The notes under the pieces were generated by a model. The model had not been told where the DNA came from and ran no database searches. It saw only the letters and a program-made list of their open reading frames with translations. Made by a program: the position numbers and the translations under genes. From Nocardioides antri (GTDB lineage: Bacteria > Actinomycetota > Actinomycetes > Propionibacteriales > Nocardioidaceae), in contig NZ_VUJW01000006.1 of NCBI RefSeq assembly GCF_008373765.1, forward strand, positions 1 to 59,659: a stretch of 59,659 nt of DNA. The letters run 5' to 3'. Positions 25,950 through 33,809 of this stretch are shown here, in pieces; within the stretch, counting starts at the first letter, position 1; every line of letters begins with the position of its first letter.

Positions 25950-26079
25950 GCGCTTCGAGAGCGGCACCCCCGAACGGGAGAGGTGTCGAGATGCAGCGAA
26001 GGTTGACGGGCTGCACGTGGCGAACCTTGACGGAACGGCCCGCCTTCGACGCGTTGGTCAAACTACGGGCAGCGGCAAG

Positions 26080-26094
26080 ACACGGTGCCCGTGT
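26080..26094. terminator. small hairpin after the sigma gene
   Basis: ACACGG (26080-26085), TGC, CCGTGT (26089-26094) is a perfect 6-bp stem followed by TCTGTTG on the plus strand. It lies between the convergent sigma gene and the 544-aa gene and may end either transcript. The rest of 25950-26118 shows no convincing gene. Confidence 0.4.
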
Positions 26095-26118
26095 TCTGTT
26101 GACCTTGCGCAGCGCGAA

Positions 26119-27753
26119 TCATGACTTGGTGTTCGGCATGAGATGGTGCGGGCCGACGAACCCGACGTGCACCTTGCCGCTGTTGCCGCCAGTGTCGTCG
26201 TAGAAGTAGACACGCGGAGCCAGGTCTCCGCCACCTTCCGAGATCTTGAGATGGCTGAGCATCAGAATTTTGGCACTGGGGTCGACTTCAGTCGACACGG
26301 GAAGGACGCGGGTTCGACTCAGTTTGGCGCTGTTCTGCACGGTCTCCGATTCGGTCATCGACAGGTGCTTGGTGTTGGCGGGCCAAGCGAAGGGGCGACC
26401 CTCGGTGCACCAGTCCCAGAAACTCCCTCGGAACCCGTTGCTCCGTTCCTCGGCGTAGGCAGCCAGTGCCCGGAATCCTCGCCACGTCTTGTTGCCCCAC
26501 GAGTACGCCTGCGGGCAGGTGTCGATCCCGTCCAGTTCCCGGGGGGCGTCGTCGTGCACGAGTAGTCGATCTGTGAGGTACATCTGTGCGGCGAACACAG
26601 CGGTCGAGGTGTCCTGCACTTCGTCGGGGATCTCAGCCCCGGTTTCGTGCTGGGTTCCCCAGAACAGCTCATGCAGCCCCTGCTCTTCGAGCGCGAGACG
26701 GATCCGGTCAAGGTGACCAATCTTCTGGGCCAGTTCCCGCTCCGAAGCATTCGTCTCAGCGACCTGCTGCTCGAGGAGAGTCTCCCAGTGGATCCTTTCC
26801 CGCTCCTGTTCGTCTTCTGACACGAACCCGGCGGAGGCGCCGGGCGCGGCCTCGGCCGGTGCGGTGGTTGTGAACCCCAGGAACTCGTCGGGCACGCGGC
26901 GTCGAGTCGACATCTGCGCCACTACGTACACGATGCGGTCGACCATGGCGTCCTCGCGGGAGGCCATCAGGTGACCCGGCGTGTATCGGTGTCGCCAGCC
27001 ATCGGTTGGGTCGACGACGGGCGTGGGCGTGTAGACCCGGACCCCACCTCCCCACACCGCAAGGTCGCCGAGGGCTCGACGGAACGCGGTTACCGCGCCC
27101 GAGTCCAAGGTGATGACGGTGGCGATGCCACCTGCTCGCCTGGCGATGCGCTCGGCCCAGATTGTCCAGCGGTCGTCATGGTCCCCGCCTGGCTCGCTGC
27201 ACACGATCACCGGCAGAGCCCGGGTCGGGGATTGAAGGAGTTCTGTGAGTGCAGCCACCTCGTCGGCGAGGATCGGCTGCACCTCAGTGAACAATCCCGA
27301 GCCGGCGAGGTGGGGCCTTCCCGGGATGGAAAGTAGGTCATCGACGAGTCGGGGTCGGCCCACTTGGACGCGTAACGACAGGTCGTCAGTCTCGACTCTG
27401 TTCTCCACCCAGACGTGCACGGACGAGAGGTCCGTGACCACCCGCACAATGGTGGTCCAGTTCGTGCGGCTGGCATCGGCCTCGGTCGCCGAGTCTTGCG
27501 TCACGCACTCGATTCCGACGTGGGACACGATCTCGCCATCAGCGTCGCCGGGAGTGCTGCTCTCGGCGGTGCGAATAGTGATGATGCGGCTGCGGTTCTG
27601 CGTGAGCGTCACCTTGGTCGAGCCATCATCGAGGGGTCGCGCGGCAGGGTCCTCCAAGGCCCAGGAACTGAACCGTGTTCGGACCAAATCGACGTAGGTA
27701 AGTGGATCGTTTTGACTGTCGTCGGTCCACAGGGCCCGGTACAACACGCTCAT
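26119..27753 (-). CDS. 544-aa multidomain protein of unknown function
   Basis: Soluble, acidic, without signal peptide or membrane helix. From the N-terminus: a beta-rich domain (about 1-135, with LYRALWTDDSQNDPLTYVDL), then a Rossmann-like or receptor-like alternating region (about 155-245, RALPVIVCSEP, GIATVITLD, LAVWGGGVRVYTPTP). A coiled coil follows (about 315-360, EDEQERERIHWETLLEQQVA), then a helical region with several Trp (about 385-460). The C-terminal strand pair is RVYFYDDTGG and KVHVGFVGPHHLMPNTK. I do not recognise a named family; no catalytic motif is certain. It is separated from the other island genes by 278 bp (27754-28031) that show no gene and probably hold its promoter. 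Confidence 0.75.
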   Translation of the reverse strand: MSVLYRALWTDDSQNDPLTYVDLVRTRFSSWALEDPAARPLDDGSTKVTLTQNRSRIITIRTAESSTPGDADGEIVSHVGIECVTQDSATEADASRTNWTTIVRVVTDLSSVHVWVENRVETDDLSLRVQVGRPRLVDDLLSIPGRPHLAGSGLFTEVQPILADEVAALTELLQSPTRALPVIVCSEPGGDHDDRWTIWAERIARRAGGIATVITLDSGAVTAFRRALGDLAVWGGGVRVYTPTPVVDPTDGWRHRYTPGHLMASREDAMVDRIVYVVAQMSTRRRVPDEFLGFTTTAPAEAAPGASAGFVSEDEQERERIHWETLLEQQVAETNASERELAQKIGHLDRIRLALEEQGLHELFWGTQHETGAEIPDEVQDTSTAVFAAQMYLTDRLLVHDDAPRELDGIDTCPQAYSWGNKTWRGFRALAAYAEERSNGFRGSFWDWCTEGRPFAWPANTKHLSMTESETVQNSAKLSRTRVLPVSTEVDPSAKILMLSHLKISEGGGDLAPRVYFYDDTGGNSGKVHVGFVGPHHLMPNTKS

Positions 27754-28031
27754 TCCGACAGCCTCCCGACGGCACCACTGTTCCTGTCAAGGACAAGGTA
27801 GGACCAAGCTCCGACACTCGCCGTCGGTTCACTCGGACAACTCCGGCACGACCCTGCTACCGCCTGCCCAACAGGATCGGCGGACCAACCCCCGTCCGTT
27901 CCCGGTGACTGTGACCGTCGTGGACAGACGCCAGTGCTCCACACGCTCCGCTGAGCTCTGTGCGGTGATGCCGCGTCCCCAGCTCAGCCCGTCCTGGTTC
28001 GGATGTAGGTCTGCTAGCCAGCACAGCGTTG

Positions 28032-28415
28032 CTAGTCGTTGGCCAATACCGACGGGGCTTCGAGGAGGGTCACGATTTCGCGCTGTAGTCGCTCGATCTG
28101 TAGGTGCCGGCTCTCGATCTCTTCCCGCAATTCGTCGATGAGCCGGTAGATTCGGGTGACATCGTTGAGTGTTGCGGTGCGATCCCTGACCCGTGCGTCT
28201 GTGTCGTCGCGCCTGGCGGACCGCCGAGCCATCCTCCCGTTTGCCTCGGCCTCGCGATCGACGTCACCCGCCTCGACCTCCCACAGCTTTCGCTTGCCAG
28301 CTGACACCATCCGAGCGCGCACGCGGGGTGGTTCTGAGAGTGCCCACTTGCGGATGGTTTCCGTGGTCAGGCCGGTCCTGTCGGCGGCCTGCGCGAGGGT
28401 GAGCCAGGTGTCCAC
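28032..28415 (-). CDS. HTH DNA-binding protein with C-terminal coiled coil
   Basis: A 127-aa protein starting at GTG 28415 (codes MDTWLTLAQAADRTGLTTET). Residues 1-55 are a MerR/excisionase-like helix-turn-helix (QAADRTGLTTETIRKWALSE) with a wing rich in basic residues (RVRARMVSAGKRKLWEVEAG). Residues 85-120 form a coiled coil (IYRLIDELREEIESRHLQIE). It is like small adaptor or regulator proteins of mobile loci. It faces away from the 142-aa gene with only 49 bp between starts, so it may regulate that promoter. Confidence 0.72.
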   Translation of the reverse strand: MDTWLTLAQAADRTGLTTETIRKWALSEPPRVRARMVSAGKRKLWEVEAGDVDREAEANGRMARRSARRDDTDARVRDRTATLNDVTRIYRLIDELREEIESRHLQIERLQREIVTLLEAPSVLAND

Positions 28416-28464
28416 GGCCTGTCCTCGCTAAAACTGTCGGCGGCTTGGTCTAGGTTGGGCAACG

Positions 28465-28893
28465 ATGGGCAACAGTGGGGAGAACAAGAGTAGCCTGACT
28501 CTGGCCGAGGAAGCCACGGTCGGGCTACTGCTCGCCCTCTCCGAGGTAGGCGAGCTGCCGGCACGCCCCTGGCCGCTTGTGGCTGCATGCCAAGTCTTGA
28601 CCAAACGGTTGCCCGCTGCTTCCCCGTACTCGGCCCAGCTGGGCCTAGCAACTGACTCGGTCCGCGGTGAGTCGGTGGTGGCTGCCTGGATGCTGGTCTT
28701 GGCGGAGGCGGGGTCCGTTTCCAGCCGAGGTCAGATGGCCTACGCAGCCTGGATCCCGGCGGCCGGCTGGATCGAGGGGTGGAAGCTCGCCGCTGACAAC
28801 CTGCCGCGAGACGAGGCGCAAGCATGGATTGCAGCGGCTCAGACTCTGACGAGGACCCTGTCGATCTGGCGGAATGCAAGCTCTGCGGCCTGA
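28465..28893 (+). CDS. 142-aa protein of unknown function
   Basis: Soluble helical protein, Trp- and Ala-rich (AACQVLTKRLPAASPYSAQL, AAWIPAAGWIEGWKLAADNL), with no recognised motif. The ATG at 28465 lies shortly after TAGGTT (28451-28456), a possible -10 hexamer, so the transcript may be leaderless; a short direct repeat TGGGCAAC occurs at 28456 and 28466. It runs convergent to the kinase gene, and their 3' ends overlap by 55 bp, an unusual amount for this genome. It could be a regulator, antitoxin or antisense-expressed protein; none is shown. Confidence 0.55.
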   Translation: MGNSGENKSSLTLAEEATVGLLLALSEVGELPARPWPLVAACQVLTKRLPAASPYSAQLGLATDSVRGESVVAAWMLVLAEAGSVSSRGQMAYAAWIPAAGWIEGWKLAADNLPRDEAQAWIAAAQTLTRTLSIWRNASSAA

Positions 28894-29918
28894 TCGCGCG
28901 TCGGGCCGTCGGCTCTCAAGGCCGCGATCTCACGCCAGCCGGAGGCGTAGTGGCGTTCGGTCTCGTAACGCCACGTCCCGTTCCGCATCCTCCGACCCCG
29001 CACCCGCAGGTCCTGGCCGTTCCACGTCCCCAGGTATTCGACGCTGTCATCGGCATACGTGGGCCATTCCCAATCGACAAACCTCGCGCGGTTGAGCGCG
29101 GTGATCATCTCCGCGGCGCTCTGGTATCTGCCATCAGGGGTAGGGCGCGTGGCCTTGCGGACGATTCGGCGGAGCGAGTCCGGCACGTGTGGCGCGAAGA
29201 CGGCATGGCGCGGCATGATCGCCGGTCGGCCCGCCGCCAGCCTGCTGGCCACGGTTTCGACGTCGTAGGAGTCGTACGGGATTGGTCCGGACAGTATCTC
29301 GCCGATCGACATCCCCATCGAGTAGAGGTCGGAGCTGACGCTGTGCGGGTATCCAGTGAACGTCTCCGGCGGGGTCCAAAAGCCCGGGCTCAGGAGCGGC
29401 GGCGCCTCACGGCGGTCGTCCATGCGCACGGCCTCGCCGAGGTCCCCAACCTTCACGAGCGAGCCGTCGCCGGAGAGAAGCAGGTTGGGTGTCTTGAGGT
29501 CGCGGTGGAGAACCTGGTGGACATCGTGAAGATGCGCGACACCACGGAGGGCCCGGATGGCGAGGTCGCGGCCAACTGAAGTGCGAAACCGCACTCCCCG
29601 TTCCATCGCATCGAAGGTGCTGCCCTGCTCGTAGTACGGCATCGTCATCTCGATGATCGCGAGCGTTGGGTCTGATCCCGCGACCTCGGCAACGTCGTAG
29701 ATGTCCGCGACATTCGGGTGGTCAATCTCCCGCAGCAGGGTTGCCTCGGTTGCGGCCAGAGTGCCTTCGCGGCCAAGGCGGCTGATCCTCTTGCCGACTT
29801 GGCGTGTTTGAGTGATCAGATTGCGGTAGAGCCTAACCTCGCCTCCGCCGTAGTGGAGGGTTCGTACTACCCCGTAGGGGAGAGTGAGAGTGCCCTCCGC
29901 AACCAAGTGATCACTCAT
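28839..29918 (-). CDS. Ser/Thr protein kinase-like protein with C-terminal extension
   Basis: A 359-aa protein. The C-lobe is well preserved: VLHRDLKTPNLLLS gives catalytic Asp140, Lys142 and Asn145, VGDLGEA replaces the DFG motif (Asp159), and the activation segment ends in TPPETFTGY, followed by SSDLYSMGMSIGEIL. The N-lobe is odd: there is no clear glycine loop, and the usual beta-3 Lys position (EVRLYRN, about 27-33) has no Lys. Activity is therefore uncertain. A C-terminal domain (about 282-359) has WPTYADDSVEYLGTWNGQDL and GTWRYETERHYASGWREIAA. There is no membrane segment. It overlaps the RuvC-like gene upstream by 8 bp, implying coupled translation and a shared job. Confidence 0.85.
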   Translation of the reverse strand: MSDHLVAEGTLTLPYGVVRTLHYGGGEVRLYRNLITQTRQVGKRISRLGREGTLAATEATLLREIDHPNVADIYDVAEVAGSDPTLAIIEMTMPYYEQGSTFDAMERGVRFRTSVGRDLAIRALRGVAHLHDVHQVLHRDLKTPNLLLSGDGSLVKVGDLGEAVRMDDRREAPPLLSPGFWTPPETFTGYPHSVSSDLYSMGMSIGEILSGPIPYDSYDVETVASRLAAGRPAIMPRHAVFAPHVPDSLRRIVRKATRPTPDGRYQSAAEMITALNRARFVDWEWPTYADDSVEYLGTWNGQDLRVRGRRMRNGTWRYETERHYASGWREIAALRADGPTRDQAAELAFRQIDRVLVRV

Positions 29919-30411
29919 CGGCGGGTCCCGCTGCGACGACGAGCGCTGCGGCAGTGGCCGGAGCTCGGGATGCCCAGTTTGTCGGGGCGGTGATCCCCAG
30001 CGCTTCCGCCACCTTGGAGCGGAGTGCTGGCTTGGTCGGAGCGACGTCGAACCGCTTCTTGACCGCGGCGTGGGTCACCCGTGTGATCGGGACGCCGGCG
30101 CGTTCCGCAGCGATCAGCACGACCGCTTCCACCTGGCCCCGTCGGTGGGCGACGTGCACGGCACGGGCCTGGTTGGAGGTGCCAGCGTCCAGCAACGCGA
30201 TCGCAGCTGGACCAAGACGCGTCAGATGCGCCTCCAGGCTGTGCTCGAGTTCGGAAAGGGCCCTGGCCTCGCCCAGCATGTCGTAGTCAACCCGAAGGCG
30301 GTCATCGCGGTCTTCGACCTGCGTGCCGTCACCGTCAACGCAGCCGAACCAGAGTCCGCCTGCGACGATGTTCACCCCGAGGATCATCTCGGTGGTTTCG
30401 GTGTCGGGCAT
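29911..30411 (-). CDS. RuvC/RNase-H-fold protein with degenerate catalytic residues
   Basis: I choose the ATG at 30411 (166 aa). The frame stays open another 90 codons, but that part is low in secondary-structure signal and lies in what looks like the dnaB downstream region. MILGVNIVAGGLWFGCVDGD resembles the first RuvC hairpin ILGIDPG, with Asn14 at the catalytic Asp. AAIALLDAG may supply an acid (Asp75). HRRGQVEAVVLIAAERAGVP, then VTHAAVKKRF and SKVAEALGI, follow the RuvC order of helix, VKK and dimer motif. The final DxxD pattern is replaced by SRAPATAAALVVA. It may be a pseudo-nuclease or bind branched nucleic acid. It is coupled to the kinase gene. A weak CATACT (-10-like) lies just before the start. 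Confidence 0.6.
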   Translation of the reverse strand: MPDTETTEMILGVNIVAGGLWFGCVDGDGTQVEDRDDRLRVDYDMLGEARALSELEHSLEAHLTRLGPAAIALLDAGTSNQARAVHVAHRRGQVEAVVLIAAERAGVPITRVTHAAVKKRFDVAPTKPALRSKVAEALGITAPTNWASRAPATAAALVVAAGPADE

Positions 30412-30699
30412 GGCGTCGAGTATGCCGGGATCCAGCGATCGTTGCTGCGAATCGGCGTCTGCACCGGGCGACTCGAGCCGGCCTCCATGGATCCATCGTC
30501 GGCGGCCGAACGCCAAGGCGCGATAGTCTGCGACGCCCTCATCGGAGACGGGCGCTGGTTGCATGTCGAGGGCAGGTCCGATGAAGTCGCCGATGCGCGC
30601 AGCTTGGAGACCGCCAGCCACCAATCTCGACGGATCTGGTGTTCTTTGAACGACATCGCGTTTGCTCAATGTTCGCTGCATCTCGACAAGAGGCCTGGC

Positions 30700-33375
30700 T
30701 CAGTGCGCCATGTCGACGAAGCGGGAGTAGTGGCCCTGGAACGCCACGACGATGTCGCGGGTCGCGCCGTTGCGGTGCTTGGCCACGATCAGGTCGGCCT
30801 CGCCGGGGCGGGTCGACTCCTTCTCGAAGACGTCGTCGCGGTGCAGCAGGATCACCATGTCGGCATCCTGCTCGATGCTGTTGTGGAGCGGTATGCCCTC
30901 GGCGACGAAGTTGTGAACACCCAGCACTGTGGCGTCGTAGACCGGCTCCTCGCCGATGGGTTCGATCGACGCAACCGAGTCCCAGTAGACGTCGTTGGTC
31001 GCGAGGACGTCGAACTCTGCCGCGTCCAGCACTGCGGCGACCTTCGCCATGCGCTGCCGACTCGGGGCGCGCTTCCACATGGTCGACCCCGAGAACTGGG
31101 TGCCCATGGCGGCTGCGAACTCGCGGTGGGTCATGCCCTGATCGGCCAGCACGCCCTTGACGTCCTGCCAGACGTCGACCGGGATCGTGTCGAGATTGGT
31201 GTTCGGCACGACGTCGCGAAGCTGCTTCGCGAGCAGCCGCGCCTTGTCGCCGCGCGCACCGTGCACACCGATCTCGTCGAGGAAGCGCAGCTGGTTCTCG
31301 ACGCCCACGACGTGCAGGTGCCACCCGTCGCGGTAGCCGTTCTTGCGCACTCGCTTGATGCGGGTGAAGACGTTGTAGCGCCCCAGCAGACGGGCAAGGT
31401 CGTCGACGAGGCGGCGGCTCGTCGACGCGTAGTAGACGCGGCCGAGGTTCCGCTTCTCATCGAGGTGCACGCACCCGTCGGTGGACCAGATGTGGCGGAG
31501 GAACAGGCCGACCTGCTCCTTAGGCAGCGAGAACACCCAGGAGGGCACGAACTTCTCGTGGCTGCGAAGGCCGAACAGCCCGTCCTCGTCGAGCCAGGCG
31601 GCGATCGGGTTCCGGCGACCGTGCGTCAGGCGGTACGGCGCTGGCAGGCGCAGTGTCGTGACGCGGGCTGCGGCGTGCTCGTCACGCTTCGGAGTGATGC
31701 CGAACCGACGCCTCGCCGCCTCAGCGACGGCAGCCAGGTTGGCCTCGTCGATGCTGGCGTACCGAATCGGCTGGCGCCTGACGAACGAGCCGTCGCCGAG
31801 CAGGTGGGCGAGGAGGACGATCTCGTCCTGCTCGCGGGGCGTGATCTCGAGGGGCGGCGGAACGTGCCGGATCGCGCCGACCCGGCTCCCGACTGCCAGC
31901 TCACCGAGCGGCATCCAGCCGTCGTATGTCAGGAACGGGTGGTTGGCGGTCGCCTTGACGCGACGACCGGAGGCGAGGGTGGCCTCGAAGACCTGCTTCG
32001 TCCCGCTCGGGAACGCGTGGGTGAGCGTGCGCGGCACCAGCTTGAGGCGGTCGTCAAGGGCCCAGACCGGCACGTCCTTGGCACCCGACGCCATGAGCTC
32101 GCCGAGCGTGATCTCCGCGTTGGTGTCGGCCCGCATCAGGCGGGTGTCGGCCGTCAGACAGCCCGATTCGCGAAGGTCGCTCATCATCGGGCGCTTGTCG
32201 GCGCGCTGCTCGGGGCCACGGTTCAGCTGCGACAGCGCGATGATCGGGACGCCCAGCTCCTTGGCGAGGAGCTTGATCTGCCGGGAGAACTCCGAGACCT
32301 CGAGCTGGCGGGACTCGACCTTCTTGCCCGACGTCATCAGCTGGAGGTAGTCGATGACGACAAGCTTGAGGTCGTGCTTCTGCTTCAGCCGCCGGGCCTT
32401 GGCCCGGATCTCCATCATCGTCATGTTGGGGCTGTCGTCGATGAACATCGGCGCTGCCGACACCTTCGCGACGTGACGGGCGAGGCGGTCCCACTCCTCG
32501 GTCGACATCTTGCCGTTGCGGATGTGGTTGAGCGGGATCCGGGCCTCCGCGGAGAGCAACCGCATCGTGATCTCCGAGCGCGTCATCTCCAGGCTGAAGA
32601 AGGCGCTCGTCAGGTTGTTGTGGACCGAGGCCGCCCGGCACAGGTCGAGAGCCAGGGTCGACTTGCCCATGGCAGGTCGGGCGGCGACGACGATCATCTG
32701 GCCGGCGTGGAGGCCGTTGGTGAGGTCGTCGAGGTCGGCGAAGCCGGTGGGCACGCCGTAGATGCCGGCCTCGCGGTTCTCGATCGCCTCGATCTCGTCG
32801 AGGACCGCGTCCATGATGTCGCTCAGCGGCGCATAGTCCTCGGACTTGCGGCGGTCGGTGACGCCGTAGACCTCCGCCTGCGCGGCGTCGACGATGTGGT
32901 CGACCTCGCCCTCGCCGGCATAGCCGATCTGCACGATCTTGGTGCCGGCGTCGACGAGGCGCCGCAGGATCGCCTTCTCGCGCACGATCTCGGCGTAGTA
33001 GCCCGCGTTGGCGGCGATCGGGACGTTGGCCGCCAGCGTGTGGAGGTACGGCGCACCGCCGATCCGCTGCAGCTCGCCGCGCCGCTGCAGCTCGCCCGCG
33101 ACCGTCACCATGTCGGCCGGCTCGCCGCGGCCGTAGAGGTCGATGATCGCGTCGTGGATCGCCTCGTGCGCCGGCCGGTAGTAGTCCTGGCCGCGGACCG
33201 CCTCGAGCACGTCGGCGATCGCGTCCTTCGAGATCAGCATCGCCCCGAGCACGGACTGCTCGGCCGCCATGTCCTGCGGAGGCGTCCGGCCACCCGAAGG
33301 CGCATCACCCGGAGCGTACGACGCGGGCCCGTCGCCCCACTCGTCGTCCGGCGGCGGCACCTCGGCGAGGCTCAA
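30700..33375 (-). CDS. dnaB: replicative DNA helicase DnaB with intein
   Basis: Hexameric helicase that unwinds DNA at the fork, here with an intein. I choose a TTG start at 33375 (LSLAEVPPPDDEWGDG) with GGGGAG nearby; an ATG at 33429 would add 18 residues. The N-terminal domain (PQDMAAEQSVLGAMLISKDA) and RecA-type core are present, with Walker A RPAMGKST, Walker B LVVIDYLQL and the loop ALSQLNRGPEQR. The precursor is 891 aa and the spliced helicase about 464 aa, a normal DnaB length. The extein junctions are DLRESG and SIEQDAD, the known actinobacterial insertion site. The gene lies after the ribosomal protein block in the conserved order, and the low-GC island follows its 3' end. Confidence 0.95.
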   Translation of the reverse strand: MSLAEVPPPDDEWGDGPASYAPGDAPSGGRTPPQDMAAEQSVLGAMLISKDAIADVLEAVRGQDYYRPAHEAIHDAIIDLYGRGEPADMVTVAGELQRRGELQRIGGAPYLHTLAANVPIAANAGYYAEIVREKAILRRLVDAGTKIVQIGYAGEGEVDHIVDAAQAEVYGVTDRRKSEDYAPLSDIMDAVLDEIEAIENREAGIYGVPTGFADLDDLTNGLHAGQMIVVAARPAMGKSTLALDLCRAASVHNNLTSAFFSLEMTRSEITMRLLSAEARIPLNHIRNGKMSTEEWDRLARHVAKVSAAPMFIDDSPNMTMMEIRAKARRLKQKHDLKLVVIDYLQLMTSGKKVESRQLEVSEFSRQIKLLAKELGVPIIALSQLNRGPEQRADKRPMMSDLRESGCLTADTRLMRADTNAEITLGELMASGAKDVPVWALDDRLKLVPRTLTHAFPSGTKQVFEATLASGRRVKATANHPFLTYDGWMPLGELAVGSRVGAIRHVPPPLEITPREQDEIVLLAHLLGDGSFVRRQPIRYASIDEANLAAVAEAARRRFGITPKRDEHAAARVTTLRLPAPYRLTHGRRNPIAAWLDEDGLFGLRSHEKFVPSWVFSLPKEQVGLFLRHIWSTDGCVHLDEKRNLGRVYYASTSRRLVDDLARLLGRYNVFTRIKRVRKNGYRDGWHLHVVGVENQLRFLDEIGVHGARGDKARLLAKQLRDVVPNTNLDTIPVDVWQDVKGVLADQGMTHREFAAAMGTQFSGSTMWKRAPSRQRMAKVAAVLDAAEFDVLATNDVYWDSVASIEPIGEEPVYDATVLGVHNFVAEGIPLHNSIEQDADMVILLHRDDVFEKESTRPGEADLIVAKHRNGATRDIVVAFQGHYSRFVDMAH
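30880..32160 (-). other. DnaB intein with LAGLIDADG homing endonuclease domain (427 aa)
   Basis: In-frame insertion between DLRESG and SIEQDAD. It begins with Cys1 (codon 32158-32160, CLTADTRLM), has block B TANHPFLTYDGWMPLGEL, and ends in block F/G VYDATVLGVHNFVAEGIPLH then Asn, followed by Ser as the +1 nucleophile. Every residue needed for splicing appears intact. Two LAGLIDADG-like helices, LLAHLLGDGSF and LFLRHIWSTDGCV, retain their acidic residues, so the homing endonuclease may be active. The same site carries inteins in mycobacterial DnaB proteins. Confidence 0.93.
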
Positions 33376-33809
33376 CCCGCTCCCCTTCCCTCGTGCTGAA
33401 CATGTTGACGATGACCGTGCCGTGAGCATGCTGACGCCGGGGTCCTACTCATCCCCTGGGGCGCCGCGCGTCGAGTCGTACGAGAGACTCGATCCGCCAA
33501 ACTACGCACCGTGGAGGGGCTCTGGACAGCGGCCTATCCCCAGGCGCCCGTCGTGCCTGGGGATAACCACGGGTGGAGGGTGGACGACACGCAGGGACCG
33601 TGTGCACGGCCTGGGGAGGAGATTGTGGAATTGACGCCGCGATCCAGCCCTGACCCCCCGCTGACCTGCGACGATGCGGTTCCACAGGTGTGGAGCGAAA
33701 ATATTTCGCCACTGATCTCGTTCACCTGCGCGACATCTTCGGTTTCTCAGCGCGCCATGACCGGATCTGGTAATTGGCAGGGATATCCACAGCCGGGGAG
33801 CGCCGGTCG
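33376..33809. other. 434-bp intergenic region between dnaB and MATE genes
   Basis: Divergent promoter region. Small ORFs here are weak and antisense to each other, and I accept none as a gene. It holds two adjacent palindromes (33681-33709) listed separately, an AT-rich patch and several short TCCACA/TATCCACA-like motifs. One of these, ATATCCACA at 33783-33791, differs by one base from a DnaA box. Confidence 0.6.
33681..33709. promoter_or_regulatory. two abutting palindromes upstream of the MATE gene
   Basis: TCCACA-GG-TGTGGA (33681-33694) and GCGAAA-ATA-TTTCGC (33695-33709) are both perfect inverted repeats that touch end to end, about 100 bp before the MATE start. They are probable binding sites for one or two dimeric regulators. 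No candidate regulator is adjacent. Confidence 0.5.

Larger units (their letters stand above)
26119..30411. other. low-GC five-gene island next to dnaB (candidate defence/conflict locus)
   Basis: The stretch holds five genes with visibly lower G+C than both sides: I count 35 G+C in 27361-27420 against 43 in 45421-45480. The genes are a 544-aa multidomain protein, an HTH/coiled-coil protein, a divergent 142-aa protein, a kinase-like protein and a RuvC-like protein. No transposase, integrase or tRNA is seen at the edges. In M. tuberculosis the toxin-antitoxin pair DarTG lies directly after dnaB, so the position may be a preferred site for such loci. The grouping as one functional system is inference. 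Confidence 0.5.

Noticed and set aside
25991-26203. 70-codon ORF after the sigma gene
   Set aside because: Overlaps the 3' end of the 544-aa gene on the other strand and has no recognisable pattern.
30070-33399. 1109-codon plus-strand ORF opposite dnaB
   Set aside because: Antisense shadow of GC-rich dnaB; Arg/Asp/Val-rich low-complexity translation and no family pattern.
33783-33791. DnaA-box-like ATATCCACA and other TCCACA motifs as an origin
   Set aside because: Only one near-match; no cluster of boxes and no dnaA/dnaN nearby, so an origin cannot be claimed.
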